This document shows positions 1 through 8,170 of a stretch of 64,000 nucleotides of DNA, piece by piece. The position numbers were made by a program, and so were the translations under genes. Source of the stretch: an uncultured Lachnospiraceae bacterium (GTDB lineage Bacteria; Bacillota; Clostridia; Lachnospirales; Lachnospiraceae); NCBI GenBank assembly GCA_900548905.1, contig URMK01000001.1:62001-126000 (forward strand), read 5' to 3'. The stretch's first letter is position 1. Each line of letters starts with the position of its first letter. The notes beneath the pieces were generated by a model. The model had not been told where the DNA came from and did no database searches. It worked only from the letters and a program-made list of their open reading frames with translations.

Positions 1-861
1 TGCACAAACGGGGCCTCTGAATTGATCTATGCGGCAGTACGGGCTTTGCAGCCGGCGGCAGGGCTGCTTCCTTCCCCCACCTTTTCGGAGTACGAACGGG
101 CATTTTTGTCCGCCGGATGTCCGGTCAGATATTATCCATTACAGAGGGATAACGGATTCCGGGCAGACGAAGGGTTTCTGGCTTTTCTGGAGAAGCAGGA
201 GGCGGGGAGTCTGTTGTTTCTCTGCAATCCCAATAATCCGACGGGAAGCTGTACGGAGCCTTCGCTCATGGAACGGATTGTTAAGCTGACGGCGCAAAAA
301 GGGATCTGGCTGGCTGTGGATGAGGCGTTTCTTGCTTTTTCCGGAGAATACAGGCAGCGGAGTATGAGGCGGTATTTCCGGGATTACGAAAACCTTCTGA
401 TCCTGAATGCTTTTACTAAGCTGTACGCCATGCCGGGCCTCCGGCTGGGATATGGGATATGCGGAAACCGGGAGGTGATCCGGCGTATCCTTCTTCAGCT
501 TCCTGCCTGGAATGTTTCCGTTCCGGCCCAGGCGGCGGGCCTTGCGGCTTTGAAGGAAAAAGCATATGTGGAAGAAACGGTGGCTTATATAGCCCGGGAG
601 CAGGCGTTTCTTAGGAAAGGGCTTGCAAAAGTACCGGGGCTGGTATACCGGGTCTATCCCCCCATGGCGAATTATATTTTTCTGGAAGGAGCGCCCGGAC
701 TGGACAGGCTGCTTGCAGATAAGGGGATAGCGATCCGAAGCTGTGAGAATTACAGGCAGCTGCGGACAGGGGATTACAGAATCGCGGTACGCGGCAGAAC
801 AGAAAACGAAGCGCTGCTGCGGGCGCTTATGGAGGAGGAAGCAGCATGGCAAAAAATCTGA
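1..861 (+). CDS. cobD: CobD-like threonine-phosphate decarboxylase (5' partial)
   Basis: PLP-dependent class I/II aminotransferase fold. The frame is open from base 1 and reads TNGASELIYAAV, a typical aminotransferase cofactor-phosphate motif, so the true start lies upstream of the window. Visible landmarks are NPNNPTG, the DEAF aspartate motif and FTKLYAMPGLRLGY, whose Lys should form the PLP Schiff base. Histidinol-phosphate aminotransferase has the same fold, but the 16-base overlap with cobQ and the nearby cbiC point to CobD. That enzyme makes aminopropanol phosphate for the cobalamin nucleotide loop. The family assignment is firm; the CobD call rests on context. Confidence 0.85.
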   Translation, partial: CTNGASELIYAAVRALQPAAGLLPSPTFSEYERAFLSAGCPVRYYPLQRDNGFRADEGFLAFLEKQEAGSLLFLCNPNNPTGSCTEPSLMERIVKLTAQKGIWLAVDEAFLAFSGEYRQRSMRRYFRDYENLLILNAFTKLYAMPGLRLGYGICGNREVIRRILLQLPAWNVSVPAQAAGLAALKEKAYVEETVAYIAREQAFLRKGLAKVPGLVYRVYPPMANYIFLEGAPGLDRLLADKGIAIRSCENYRQLRTGDYRIAVRGRTENEALLRALMEEEAAWQKI

Positions 862-2345
862 TGATCCAGGGGACGATGTCCAATGCTGGAAAAAGTATAC
901 TGACGGCAGGTATCCTGCGGGTGCTGCGGCAGGACGGTTATCGTGTGGCCCCGTTTAAGTCCCAGAATATGGCATTAAATTCTTATATTACCAGGGATGG
1001 GCTGGAAATGGGGCGGGCCCAGGTAATGCAGGCGGAGGCGGCGGGCATAGAGCCGAACGTCTGGATGAACCCTGTTTTACTGAAGCCTAACAGCGATATG
1101 GGATCCCAGGTGATTGTCAATGGTGAAGTGTTCGGAAACCGGGAGGCGCGGGATTATTTCCGCATGAAAAAAAGTCTGATCCCTTCTATTATGAAAGCCT
1201 ACGGCGAATTGGACAGCCGGTATGATATCATCGTTATCGAAGGGGCGGGAAGCCCGGCGGAAATCAATCTGAAGGAAAATGATATTGTGAATATGGGGCT
1301 TGCCGCGCTTGTGGACGCGCCGGTGCTGTTGGTGGGTGATATTGACAGAGGCGGCGTATTTGCGCAGCTGCTCGGGACGATATGGCTGCTGGAAGAGGAA
1401 GAACGGGCCAGAGTGAAGGGACTGGTTATCAATAAATTCCGGGGGGATAAATCCATTCTGGATCCGGGCCTTAAGCAGCTGTATGACAAATGCGGAATCC
1501 CGGTTACCGGCGTCATCCCTTATGTCAGGCTGGATATTGATGAGGAAGACAGCCTCTCGGAAAAGCTGGAGCGGCATACGGCGGCCGGCCGGATAGACGC
1601 AGCGGTAATCCGGGTGCCGCATATATCCAATTTTACGGATTTCGGTATGCTGGAGGGCTGTGAAGAGGTTTCGGTCCGATATGTGAGGACGGCAGGGGAA
1701 CTGGGAAATCCGGATTTACTGCTGCTTCCCGGGAGCAAAAATACGATGGCAGATCTGCTGTGGATGAGGGAAAACGGCCTGGAAGCCAGGATACAGAAGC
1801 TGGCCGGGGCCGGCTGCCGTATTATGGGGATCTGCGGAGGTTATCAGATGCTGGGGAACCGGCTGGAGGATCCGGACGGCGTGGAGCATGGCGGACAGAT
1901 GGCCGGCCTTGGGCTTCTGCCTGTGGTGACCCGGTTCCGGGGAAGCAAGCACCGCACCAGAGTGGAAGGAAAGGTGAAAAAGCTTTCCGGCGTTTTTGAA
2001 GAGATGAGCGGCGCAGACGCGGAAGGGTATGAAATCCATATGGGGGAAACCACGGCGGACGGGTGCTGCGATTGTTTTGCCGACGTAACGGACTGTGTGA
2101 CGGGGCAGCGATATGCCGATGGATGCGTAAAAAATAATGTATGCGGAACCTATATCCATGGTATCCTGGATTCCCCCGGCCTCCTGCAGGGACTGCTAAC
2201 GCCCCTCTACCGGGAAAAAGGAATACAGCCCGGGGGGTACAGGGATTTACAGGCCTATAAACAGGAACAGTACGACCGGCTGGCAGAAGTGATACGGACA
2301 CATCTCGATATGGATGCTGTGTACCGGATCATTGACCGCGCCTGA
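846..2345 (+). CDS. cobQ: Cobyric acid synthase CobQ/CbiP
   Basis: Glutamine-dependent amidotransferase that amidates adenosyl-cobyrinate a,c-diamide at four side chains, in the cytoplasm. The 499-residue length is normal. The N-terminal ATPase domain carries the P-loop GTMSNAGKS (about residues 9-17) and the family motif FKSQNMALNSYIT. The C-terminal glutaminase domain carries the nucleophile Cys in MGICGGYQM (near residue 329) and a catalytic-type His in EIHMGET (near 398). The start overlaps the cobD end by 16 bases, with GGAGGAAG upstream, indicating translational coupling. No frame damage is seen. Confidence 0.97.
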   Translation: MAKNLMIQGTMSNAGKSILTAGILRVLRQDGYRVAPFKSQNMALNSYITRDGLEMGRAQVMQAEAAGIEPNVWMNPVLLKPNSDMGSQVIVNGEVFGNREARDYFRMKKSLIPSIMKAYGELDSRYDIIVIEGAGSPAEINLKENDIVNMGLAALVDAPVLLVGDIDRGGVFAQLLGTIWLLEEEERARVKGLVINKFRGDKSILDPGLKQLYDKCGIPVTGVIPYVRLDIDEEDSLSEKLERHTAAGRIDAAVIRVPHISNFTDFGMLEGCEEVSVRYVRTAGELGNPDLLLLPGSKNTMADLLWMRENGLEARIQKLAGAGCRIMGICGGYQMLGNRLEDPDGVEHGGQMAGLGLLPVVTRFRGSKHRTRVEGKVKKLSGVFEEMSGADAEGYEIHMGETTADGCCDCFADVTDCVTGQRYADGCVKNNVCGTYIHGILDSPGLLQGLLTPLYREKGIQPGGYRDLQAYKQEQYDRLAEVIRTHLDMDAVYRIIDRA

Positions 2346-2416
2346 AGGGCGGGCAGGAAAGAATAAGGAAGGGTAACGGTTTGAAACAAAACGGTTTACC
2401 GGAAAGGGATGCTGAA

Positions 2417-3034
2417 ATGAATCTGGAACAATATACGCCCGGTGAGATAGAGAAAAGAAGTTTCGCCATCATAGAAGAAGAACTGGGTAGGGAGCTGGAT
2501 CCGGTGCAAAAGCCTATCATAAAACGGGTCATCCACACCACAGCGGATTTCAGTTATGCGGACACACTTTTCTTTTCGGAAGGTGCGGTGGAAGTAGGGC
2601 TGGACGCCCTTCGCAGCGGAGCCTCCATCGTTACGGATACCAATATGGGAAAAGCGGGAATCAACAAGAAAAAACTGGAGCAGCTGGGAGGCGGCGTCCA
2701 TTGCTTCATGGCGGATGCGGATGTGGCGGAGCAGGCGTCCCGGCGGGAGATCACAAGAGCCGCAGTGAGCATGGAGAAGGCTGCTTCCATGCAGGAGGAC
2801 TTTATTTTTGCCATCGGAAATGCGCCCACGGCGCTTATCCGCCTGTATGAGCTGATCCGGGAGGGAAGGATCCGTCCCCGACTGATTATCGGCGTTCCGG
2901 TGGGGTTTGTTAATGTGGTGGAGGCCAAGGAGCTGATTCTTACGGCGGGAGTGCCTGTTATTGTGGCGAGGGGCCGTAAAGGGGGAAGCAATGTAGCGGC
3001 GGCGATTTGCAATGCTTTGTTGTATCAGCTGTAA
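2417..3034 (+). CDS. cbiC: Precorrin-8X / cobalt-precorrin-8 methylmutase CbiC
   Basis: Moves the C-11 methyl group to C-12, giving hydrogenobyrinate or cobyrinate. The family His is in VIHTTADFSY (about residue 40), followed by the conserved DTNMGKAGI and GNAPTAL stretches and a C-terminal GxxGGSNVAAAICNAL. The ATG at 2417 is preceded by GGAAAGGG at 8 bases and gives 205 residues, the usual size. A TTG at 2381 with AAGGAAGGG upstream is a possible longer start (217 residues). It lies 71 bases after cobQ and is probably cotranscribed. It is the last cobalamin gene visible. Confidence 0.95.
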   Translation: MNLEQYTPGEIEKRSFAIIEEELGRELDPVQKPIIKRVIHTTADFSYADTLFFSEGAVEVGLDALRSGASIVTDTNMGKAGINKKKLEQLGGGVHCFMADADVAEQASRREITRAAVSMEKAASMQEDFIFAIGNAPTALIRLYELIREGRIRPRLIIGVPVGFVNVVEAKELILTAGVPVIVARGRKGGSNVAAAICNALLYQL

Positions 3035-3127
3035 GGTTCCTTCCGGGAAAACAGGCAGGCAAACCACAGGGCGGTATAAGGGGCCGTGAATAATAACAGA
3101 ATATTGCGCCGGGAGGAAGAAAAAAAG

Positions 3128-3156
3128 TTGACATGCAAGTATTACGGCTGTAGGAT
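3128..3156 (+). promoter_or_regulatory. Promoter of the penicillin-binding protein gene
   Basis: TTGACA at 3128-3133, a 17-base spacer and TAGGAT at 3151-3156. Transcription should start near 3163, about 70 bases before the gene, separating it from the cobalamin operon. Confidence 0.75.
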
Positions 3157-3172
3157 ATAAAAAGATTGGAAG

Positions 3173-3197
3173 AGCAGGAACCGTGACAGTTCCTGCT
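3173..3197 (+). promoter_or_regulatory. Leader hairpin in the PBP 5' UTR
   Basis: Perfect 9-bp inverted repeat AGCAGGAAC / GTTCCTGCT with a 7-base loop, starting about 10 bases inside the predicted transcript. No T-run follows, so it is not an intrinsic terminator. A stability element or protein site is possible. Confidence 0.55.
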
Positions 3198-3233
3198 TGT
3201 CTGAACGTTTACCGATTAAGGGAGGTACTTGTT

Positions 3234-5549
3234 ATGTCCGCGAGACGAAGACGCAGGAGAAGAGGGCGGAGAAGCCGGGGATATGGGAGAAGGCTGCTGT
3301 TGGCGGCAGTATTGGTACTTGTGGTTGCCGGGCTTGGTGTTCTGGGGTATCTGGGAGTGAAAAAAATTCTGCCGGCAGCAGGGGATAAGCCGGCGGAGCC
3401 GAGGACTCCCGAGGAACTGCTGGTTTATTATATGGCGGGGATCGAAACGGAAAGCTATGAAGAGATGTATGGAATGCTGGATGAGCAAAGCCGTGGGGCG
3501 ATTTCCCCTGAGGCTTTTGTAGAACGTAACCGGAACATATATGAAGGGATTGAGGCTTCGGGAGTGCAGGTGGAAATCACGGAGACACAGGAAAGCGGCA
3601 GCCAGGCGGTGACAGTTTCCTATGAAACCAGGATGGATACGGCGGCGGGAGAGATATCGTTTTCCAATAAGGCCGTATTTCTGAAGAATAAACTGGAAAA
3701 AGAGGAAGAAGGATATCCGTATGTGCTTGTTTGGGATGACGGTTTGATTTTTCCCGATCTGACGGCGACAGATAAAGTCAAGGTAACCAGGGAAGAGGCT
3801 GCAAGAGGAGAGATCGTGGACCGGAACGGTAAGCTTCTGGCAGGAAAAGGTACCGGTTCCTCGGTAGGGCTTGTTCCCGGCAGGATGGAAACAGCGGAAG
3901 AAGCCGACGGGGCAGGGGAAGAAGCGGCGGAAACCGCGGAAGCAACGGAAACAAAAGCGGCGGAAACCGCGGAAGCAGCGGAAACGGGAGCGTCCGAGAC
4001 GGGGAGCGCCGTGGAAGGCGATAAGAAGCATTCGGCATCGGTGGAACGTCTGGCTGCGCTTTTGGAGGTGTCGCCGGAAAGCATAGAGAAAAAGCTGGCG
4101 GCCAAATGGGTGAAGGCGGATTCCTTTGTGCCCATTAAAACCATACAGAAGCTGACGGATCAGGAGCTTATGGCAGAGGCGCCGGGGGAAGAGGTACAGA
4201 AGAAAATAGAGCTGGAGGAAGCTTTGCTGGACATACCCGGGGTGCTGATTACCGATGTGGAAATCCGGGATTATCCCTTGGGCAGGGCGGCATCCCATCT
4301 TACGGGCTATATCCAGCAGGTGACAGCGGAGGATTTGGAAAAGCATCCGGGAGAGGGCTATCGGGCCAACAGCGTTATTGGAAGAAGCGGGATGGAGCTG
4401 TTGTATGAAAAAGAGTTGAAAGGCCAGGACGGCTGTGAAATTGCTATTCTGAACGATGCGGGCCAAAAGAAAAGCGTTCTGGCACAGGTACCCAAAAGGG
4501 ATGGACAGACCATAAAGCTTACGATTGACGCCGGGCTTCAGAAAGAATTATATGCGGCTTATGCAGAGGATAAAAGCTGTTCGGTGGCCATGGATCCCTT
4601 TACCGGGGAGGTACTGGCCCTGGTGAGTACGCCGTCCTTTGACAGCAGGGATTTCGTATATGGTATGTCCCAGACGCTCTGGGACAGCCTGAATGAGGAT
4701 GAGAGGCTTCCTCTTTACAACCGGTTCCGTCAGAAGCTGAGTCCCGGCTCTTCATTCAAGCCGGTGATAGCGGCTGTCGGTCTTGAAACCGGAGCGATTG
4801 ATCCGGATATGGACTATGGAAACGAAGGGCTGCAGTGGCAGAAGGACGCGGGTTGGGGAAATTATTATGTTACCACACTTCACACGTACGAACCGGTCAC
4901 CCTGGAAAATGCCCTCATTTACTCCGATAATATTTATTTTGCGAAGGCGGCTCTGCGGATCGGCAGTGATAAACTGATAGAATCCCTGAAACAGCTGGGC
5001 TTCGGGGAACCGATGCCCTTTGAAATATCCATGGCGGCTTCTCAGTATTCCAACAGCGAAGGAATCGATTCCGAAATCCAGCTGGCGGACAGCGGCTACG
5101 GGCAGGGGGAAGTATTGGTAAACCCCCTTCATCTGGCAGCCCTCTATACCGGCTTTGCCAACGGAGGGGATATTATCCTCCCCTATCTGCTCTATAAGGG
5201 GGAAGCGGAACCGGAAATATGGCTGGAAAAGGCCTATACGCCGGATACGGCGGCCCTGGTGGAACAGGGGCTGGTGCAGGTGTTGCGTTCCCCGCACGGA
5301 ACCGGGCATGAGGCTTATCGGGAGGATATTCCTCTGGCCGGTAAGACCGGGACAGCGGAAATCAAACTATCCAAGGAGGATACAAGCGGTACCGAGCTGG
5401 GCTGGTTCTGTGTCTTTACCACGCAAAAAGATACCGCTACCCCGATTCTTCTGCTCAGTATGACAGAAGATGTGAAAGGAAGAGGCGGAAGCGGCTACGT
5501 TGTGAATAAGACAAATTCTGTTCTGGATTATTATTTCAGCCGGGACTAG
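3234..5549 (+). CDS. Class B penicillin-binding protein (MecA_N-type, D,D-transpeptidase)
   Basis: Cross-links peptidoglycan outside the membrane. The ATG at 3234 follows GGAGGT at a good distance. The 771-residue protein opens with an Arg-rich cytoplasmic tail and one membrane segment (about 22-42), then an NTF2-like MecA_N domain, a dimerisation domain, and a transpeptidase domain. The catalytic motifs are all present: SSFK (near 506), SDN (near 564) and KTG (near 703). An Ala/Glu/Thr-rich low-complexity stretch (about 220-263) interrupts the dimer domain and looks like an unstructured insert. The gene has its own promoter. PBP2a/PBP3-like proteins are the nearest relatives by layout; beta-lactam affinity cannot be judged from sequence. 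Confidence 0.93.
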   Translation: MSARRRRRRRGRRSRGYGRRLLLAAVLVLVVAGLGVLGYLGVKKILPAAGDKPAEPRTPEELLVYYMAGIETESYEEMYGMLDEQSRGAISPEAFVERNRNIYEGIEASGVQVEITETQESGSQAVTVSYETRMDTAAGEISFSNKAVFLKNKLEKEEEGYPYVLVWDDGLIFPDLTATDKVKVTREEAARGEIVDRNGKLLAGKGTGSSVGLVPGRMETAEEADGAGEEAAETAEATETKAAETAEAAETGASETGSAVEGDKKHSASVERLAALLEVSPESIEKKLAAKWVKADSFVPIKTIQKLTDQELMAEAPGEEVQKKIELEEALLDIPGVLITDVEIRDYPLGRAASHLTGYIQQVTAEDLEKHPGEGYRANSVIGRSGMELLYEKELKGQDGCEIAILNDAGQKKSVLAQVPKRDGQTIKLTIDAGLQKELYAAYAEDKSCSVAMDPFTGEVLALVSTPSFDSRDFVYGMSQTLWDSLNEDERLPLYNRFRQKLSPGSSFKPVIAAVGLETGAIDPDMDYGNEGLQWQKDAGWGNYYVTTLHTYEPVTLENALIYSDNIYFAKAALRIGSDKLIESLKQLGFGEPMPFEISMAASQYSNSEGIDSEIQLADSGYGQGEVLVNPLHLAALYTGFANGGDIILPYLLYKGEAEPEIWLEKAYTPDTAALVEQGLVQVLRSPHGTGHEAYREDIPLAGKTGTAEIKLSKEDTSGTELGWFCVFTTQKDTATPILLLSMTEDVKGRGGSGYVVNKTNSVLDYYFSRD

Positions 5550-5584
5550 AGTGTGTCTGAAAATTGCTTTCCGACACGCTCTAG
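5546..5584 (+). repeat. Hairpin at PBP 3' end, copy 1 of a dispersed repeat
   Basis: CTAGAGTGTGTC pairs with GACACGCTCTAG (one G-T pair), with an inner GAAA/TTTC. It overlaps the PBP stop codon. There is no T-run. Twenty-two of the 26 bases at 5548-5573 match the reverse complement of 7664-7689, so it belongs to a repeated element. It may also serve as 3' end protection. Confidence 0.6.
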
Positions 5585-5921
5585 TGCACCATCCGGCCTG
5601 CAGCAACAGTAACGGCACGGTCATTATTGTACCGGCCATATGTCGCAGGGCACAATGGGCCGTCTGAACTGTTATGTTGTTACACTAATTCGCACATATA
5701 TGTGTAATAAAATACATAAACATTGACGAATCTGGTGTATTATGATATCTTAATCACAATGTGGCGATGCAATCGACCGGATACGATTTGCACTATTGGG
5801 AGCCAGACGGTACTGCACACGTAATTTGGGGGTTGTAAAAGGTATAAAAGCAGTTTCCTTGTATAGTGTATTTTGTATATAACCGATAATCATAAAAATA
5901 TTTTAAATCAGGAGGCTGACA
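5585..5921 (+). other. Gene-free stretch with a candidate promoter
   Basis: No convincing gene was seen. A possible promoter is TTGACG at 5723-5728, 17 bases, TATCTT at 5746-5751, which would give hicB a leader of about 165 bases. An imperfect dyad (TGCAATCG / CGATTTGCA) lies at 5768-5792. No HicA toxin gene could be found here. Confidence 0.4.
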
Positions 5922-6200
5922 ATGACATTTACCTACCCGGCAGTTTTTACACCCAAAAAAGAAGGCTCAGGCTATCATGTGGTATTTCCGGATTTGGAAG
6001 GCTGCGAGGCAGAAGGGCCGGATTTGGAGGATGCTATTGATAATGCTGCGGATGCGGCATATAACTGGATTTGTGCGGAGATGGAGGAAGAGGAATGCGA
6101 ACTGCCTTCCCAGACCCATGAGGACGATTTGGACCTGGAAGAGGGTCAGATTGTGAGAAAGATCCTTGTTCGAATCAAACTCCTTCCGGACAATGATTAA
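5922..6200 (+). CDS. HicB-like antitoxin family protein (orphan)
   Basis: Ninety-two residues with the HicB partial RNase H-like fold: YPAVFTPKKEGSGYHVVFPDLEGC, then an acidic helix with AIDNAADAAYNWI. The start is backed by AGGAGG 7 bases upstream. HicB proteins normally neutralise the mRNase HicA and often carry a C-terminal DNA-binding domain. Here the C-terminal part (about 66-92) has no recognisable ribbon-helix-helix or HTH motif. No HicA gene adjoins on either side, so toxin-antitoxin function is doubtful. It ends in its own terminator. Confidence 0.85.
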   Translation: MTFTYPAVFTPKKEGSGYHVVFPDLEGCEAEGPDLEDAIDNAADAAYNWICAEMEEEECELPSQTHEDDLDLEEGQIVRKILVRIKLLPDND

Positions 6201-6253
6201 TTACAGGAACCTGTTACTGTGAAGTTATGGAGCAGGTACAGGCAATAAGAGGG

Positions 6254-6290
6254 CCGGCGGCAGATATCCATTCTGTCCGCCGGTTTTTTT
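6254..6290 (+). terminator. Rho-independent terminator after hicB-like gene
   Basis: CCGGCGG pairs with CCGCCGG around an inner AGA/TCT and a short loop, followed by seven T at 6284-6290. Confidence 0.85.
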
Positions 6291-6302
6291 CGGATTTGCC
6301 AC

Positions 6303-6497
6303 GCAAACTTCGCAGGCGCGAAATGGCCTTCCGCCGCTATCTGCGGCGTGCTGCCGGGATGGAAAAGGATTTTCCTCAGTCCATCAGGCCGGGCATTCCG
6401 ATGAGCCTGAAAGGCGCTGAAGAAAATTCCTTTTCCATCCCGGCAGCGCACCGCAGACAGCGGGCGGAAGGCCATTTCGCGCCTGCGAAGTCTGCAT
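6303..6497. repeat. 195-bp imperfect palindrome
   Basis: The left arm (about 6303-6379) and right arm (about 6417-6497) are inverted copies with only a few mismatches and a 1-base gap. Both read CTTCGCAGGCGCGAAATGGC near the outer end and CTGCCGGGATGGAAAAGGA near the inner end. The centre (6384-6409) contains a further TCAGGC/GCCTGA stem. It sits between two convergent genes and would fold into a long cruciform or RNA hairpin. It resembles a mobile hairpin or MITE-type repeat; short frames inside it are by-products of the palindrome. Confidence 0.85.
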
Positions 6498-6500
6498 TTG

Positions 6501-7568
6501 CTATTTAAATATATGGATCGTACCGTTTTCATTCAGATGCCGCAGAAGGGAAAGGCTGATAGGAAAACCGAACAGCCCTATGACGCCCAGAAGCTGTACG
6601 CCCACGAACATACTGGCAAGTGTTACTACCGGATGCAGGCCAATCTGGCTTCCCACGATCTTGGGTTCGATAATATTACGGATAACGGTTATGAACAGAT
6701 AGACCACCAGCAAACCCAGGGAAAGCGGATAATCGCCCGTCAGAGCGGCAATGACCATCCAGGGGATCATAATTCCGCCGGTCCCCAATACGGGAAGGAT
6801 ATCAAATACGGATATCAAAAAAGCGATAAGAACAGAATTTTTAACTCCGATCAAACTCAGGCCGATGGATAATTCAATAAAAGTAATGGTCATGATCAGG
6901 GCATATGATCGGATGCATACAAAAAGGGTGCCGACCACATATTCCTTAATTTGAAGAAATACCTGTTTGGATTTGCCGCCCAGCTGTTTGAGAAAAAAGC
7001 CGGTCAGCATTTCATAATCCGCCGCAATGAAAAACGTGGAAATAATCATGAGCAGCAGCTTGACAAAAAGTCCGGGAAGGGAAGAGGCAACCCCGGAGAT
7101 AAGGCCCATGGCTCCCATGGAAAGGCTGGAAACCATTTGGCCCAGAGACTGGATAAACTGGTTAAAAAGCTCTTCCAGCGTGGAAACCAGGGAGGGATCC
7201 ATATTTTTCAGGCTTTGTTCGATATTTTTAAAAATGCTTGTTAACACAGGCTCCACATGTGCGGCATAAATCTGGGGAAGATTCAGCACCAGATCCCTGG
7301 AGGAGGAAAAGGCCCGGATGCCAAGAAGGGATAACAAAAGCCCGATAGTGCTGTAAAAAACAAGCACAAGCAGGATTGCCACAGGTTTCCTCGGCAGGTG
7401 CAGCTTGCGGGAGAGAAAGACCACAGGCTTTTTCAGGAGATAGGCGATGATAAAAGCTATCACAAAAGGCGCCAGCATAGGAAGCCCATATTTCAGAACC
7501 AGAAAAACAGCACACAGCAGCAGTGCAAAGTACAGAAAATTAATGAGGAACGCTTTTCTTTTTTCCAT
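6501..7568 (-). CDS. AI-2E family transporter / YtvI-like membrane protein
   Basis: A polytopic membrane protein of 355 residues with about eight hydrophobic segments. The family layout is present: an N-terminal helix pair, a long amphipathic central region, then a C-terminal core with SVFDILPVLGTGGIMIPW and IIEPKIVGSQIGLHP. Relatives include YtvI of spore formers and AI-2 exporters, but substrates are mostly unknown. The ATG at 7568 (MEKRKAFLINF) lacks a strong ribosome site. An in-frame TTG at 7583 with AAGGAAG upstream is a credible alternative. The C-terminal codons abut the long palindrome. Confidence 0.9.
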   Translation of the reverse strand: MEKRKAFLINFLYFALLLCAVFLVLKYGLPMLAPFVIAFIIAYLLKKPVVFLSRKLHLPRKPVAILLVLVFYSTIGLLLSLLGIRAFSSSRDLVLNLPQIYAAHVEPVLTSIFKNIEQSLKNMDPSLVSTLEELFNQFIQSLGQMVSSLSMGAMGLISGVASSLPGLFVKLLLMIISTFFIAADYEMLTGFFLKQLGGKSKQVFLQIKEYVVGTLFVCIRSYALIMTITFIELSIGLSLIGVKNSVLIAFLISVFDILPVLGTGGIMIPWMVIAALTGDYPLSLGLLVVYLFITVIRNIIEPKIVGSQIGLHPVVTLASMFVGVQLLGVIGLFGFPISLSLLRHLNENGTIHIFK

Positions 7569-7663
7569 TTTGTTGTCAGGCAATAAAAGCCGGGCTTCCT
7601 TGCCGTATCCTTTCCTATTTCGTAATTGGGGCAAATCCCCCGCAAAGCGGGACGCACATCTGC

Positions 7664-7689
7664 CGGAAAATAATTTTTAGACACGCTCT
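7664..7689 (-). repeat. Dispersed repeat, copy 2 (inverted)
   Basis: The reverse complement, AGAGCGTGTCT followed by AAAAATTATTTTCCG, matches 22 of 26 bases with the copy at the PBP 3' end. This copy lies just upstream of the AI-2E gene. A GC-rich hairpin-like stretch (7637-7653, CCCCCGCAAAGCGGG) adjoins it and may belong to the same element. Confidence 0.5.
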
Positions 7690-8034
7690 GGCAGAAGCTT
7701 TTCCGGGACTTGCGATATATGGTTCCTTATGGAAGAAAAATACAAAAAAAGCACACCCTGTATCAGAGAAATACAGGTTATGCCTGAATGTATAATAAAC
7801 AGGATGACTATCGGAATCATCAGAATCGGGCACCGTGGAAGTCGGTGTGCTCATGTAATTGTATGTCTCCTTGCTTCCAAGAAACTGTATAGTTCCTTCG
7901 TAATTCTCATTTATTGTAATCGATAACCGTATAAGATGCAATGCGGAAGAAGGAAAATTTGCAAAGTCTTAGCAGAGACATCTGAACGGTTACCGTGAAT
8001 AGCAGCAAACAGGAACAATAGAACCAAAAAGTTC
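7690..8034. other. Gene-free stretch
   Basis: No supported gene, RNA gene or terminator was seen. Frames here are short and lack ribosome sites. The motif TCTGAACGGTTAC at 7981-7993 recurs in a hairpin at 57485-57497. Confidence 0.4.
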
Positions 8035-8095
8035 TTGACAAATACCCCTATAGGGTATATTTTAAATACATAGAATATACCCCATGAGGGTATAC
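8035..8095 (+). promoter_or_regulatory. csoR-copA promoter with two CsoR operator boxes
   Basis: The -35 is TTGACA at 8035-8040. The -10 is within TATATTTT (8056-8063). Box 1 is the dyad ATACCCCTATAGGGTAT at 8042-8058, which fills the spacer and touches the -10. Box 2 is TATACCCCATGAGGGTATA at 8076-8094, downstream of the likely start site. The runs of C and G in a TA-rich frame match known CsoR operators. Apo-CsoR would block polymerase and Cu(I) would release it. Confidence 0.85.
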
Positions 8096-8170
8096 TAACC
8101 CGAGAAAGAAGCGTTTTGGTGATTTTTAACGATACAAAGCACCCGCTTCATGGAATGGAGGTAACATACC

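Noticed and set aside
3216..4466. 416-codon minus-strand frame in the PBP gene
   Set aside because: Antisense shadow, lacking domain similarity.
5922..6200. Complete HicAB toxin-antitoxin module
   Set aside because: No HicA-like double-stranded RNA-binding fold protein could be found in the flanks on either strand.
6227..6508. Plus-strand open frame of 93 codons after hicB
   Set aside because: It runs through the terminator and the long palindrome, and the opposite strand gives a similar peptide because of the inverted arms.
7615..7941. Minus-strand frame upstream of the AI-2E gene
   Set aside because: Its last third is translated from the dispersed repeat, the composition is irregular and there is no ribosome site.
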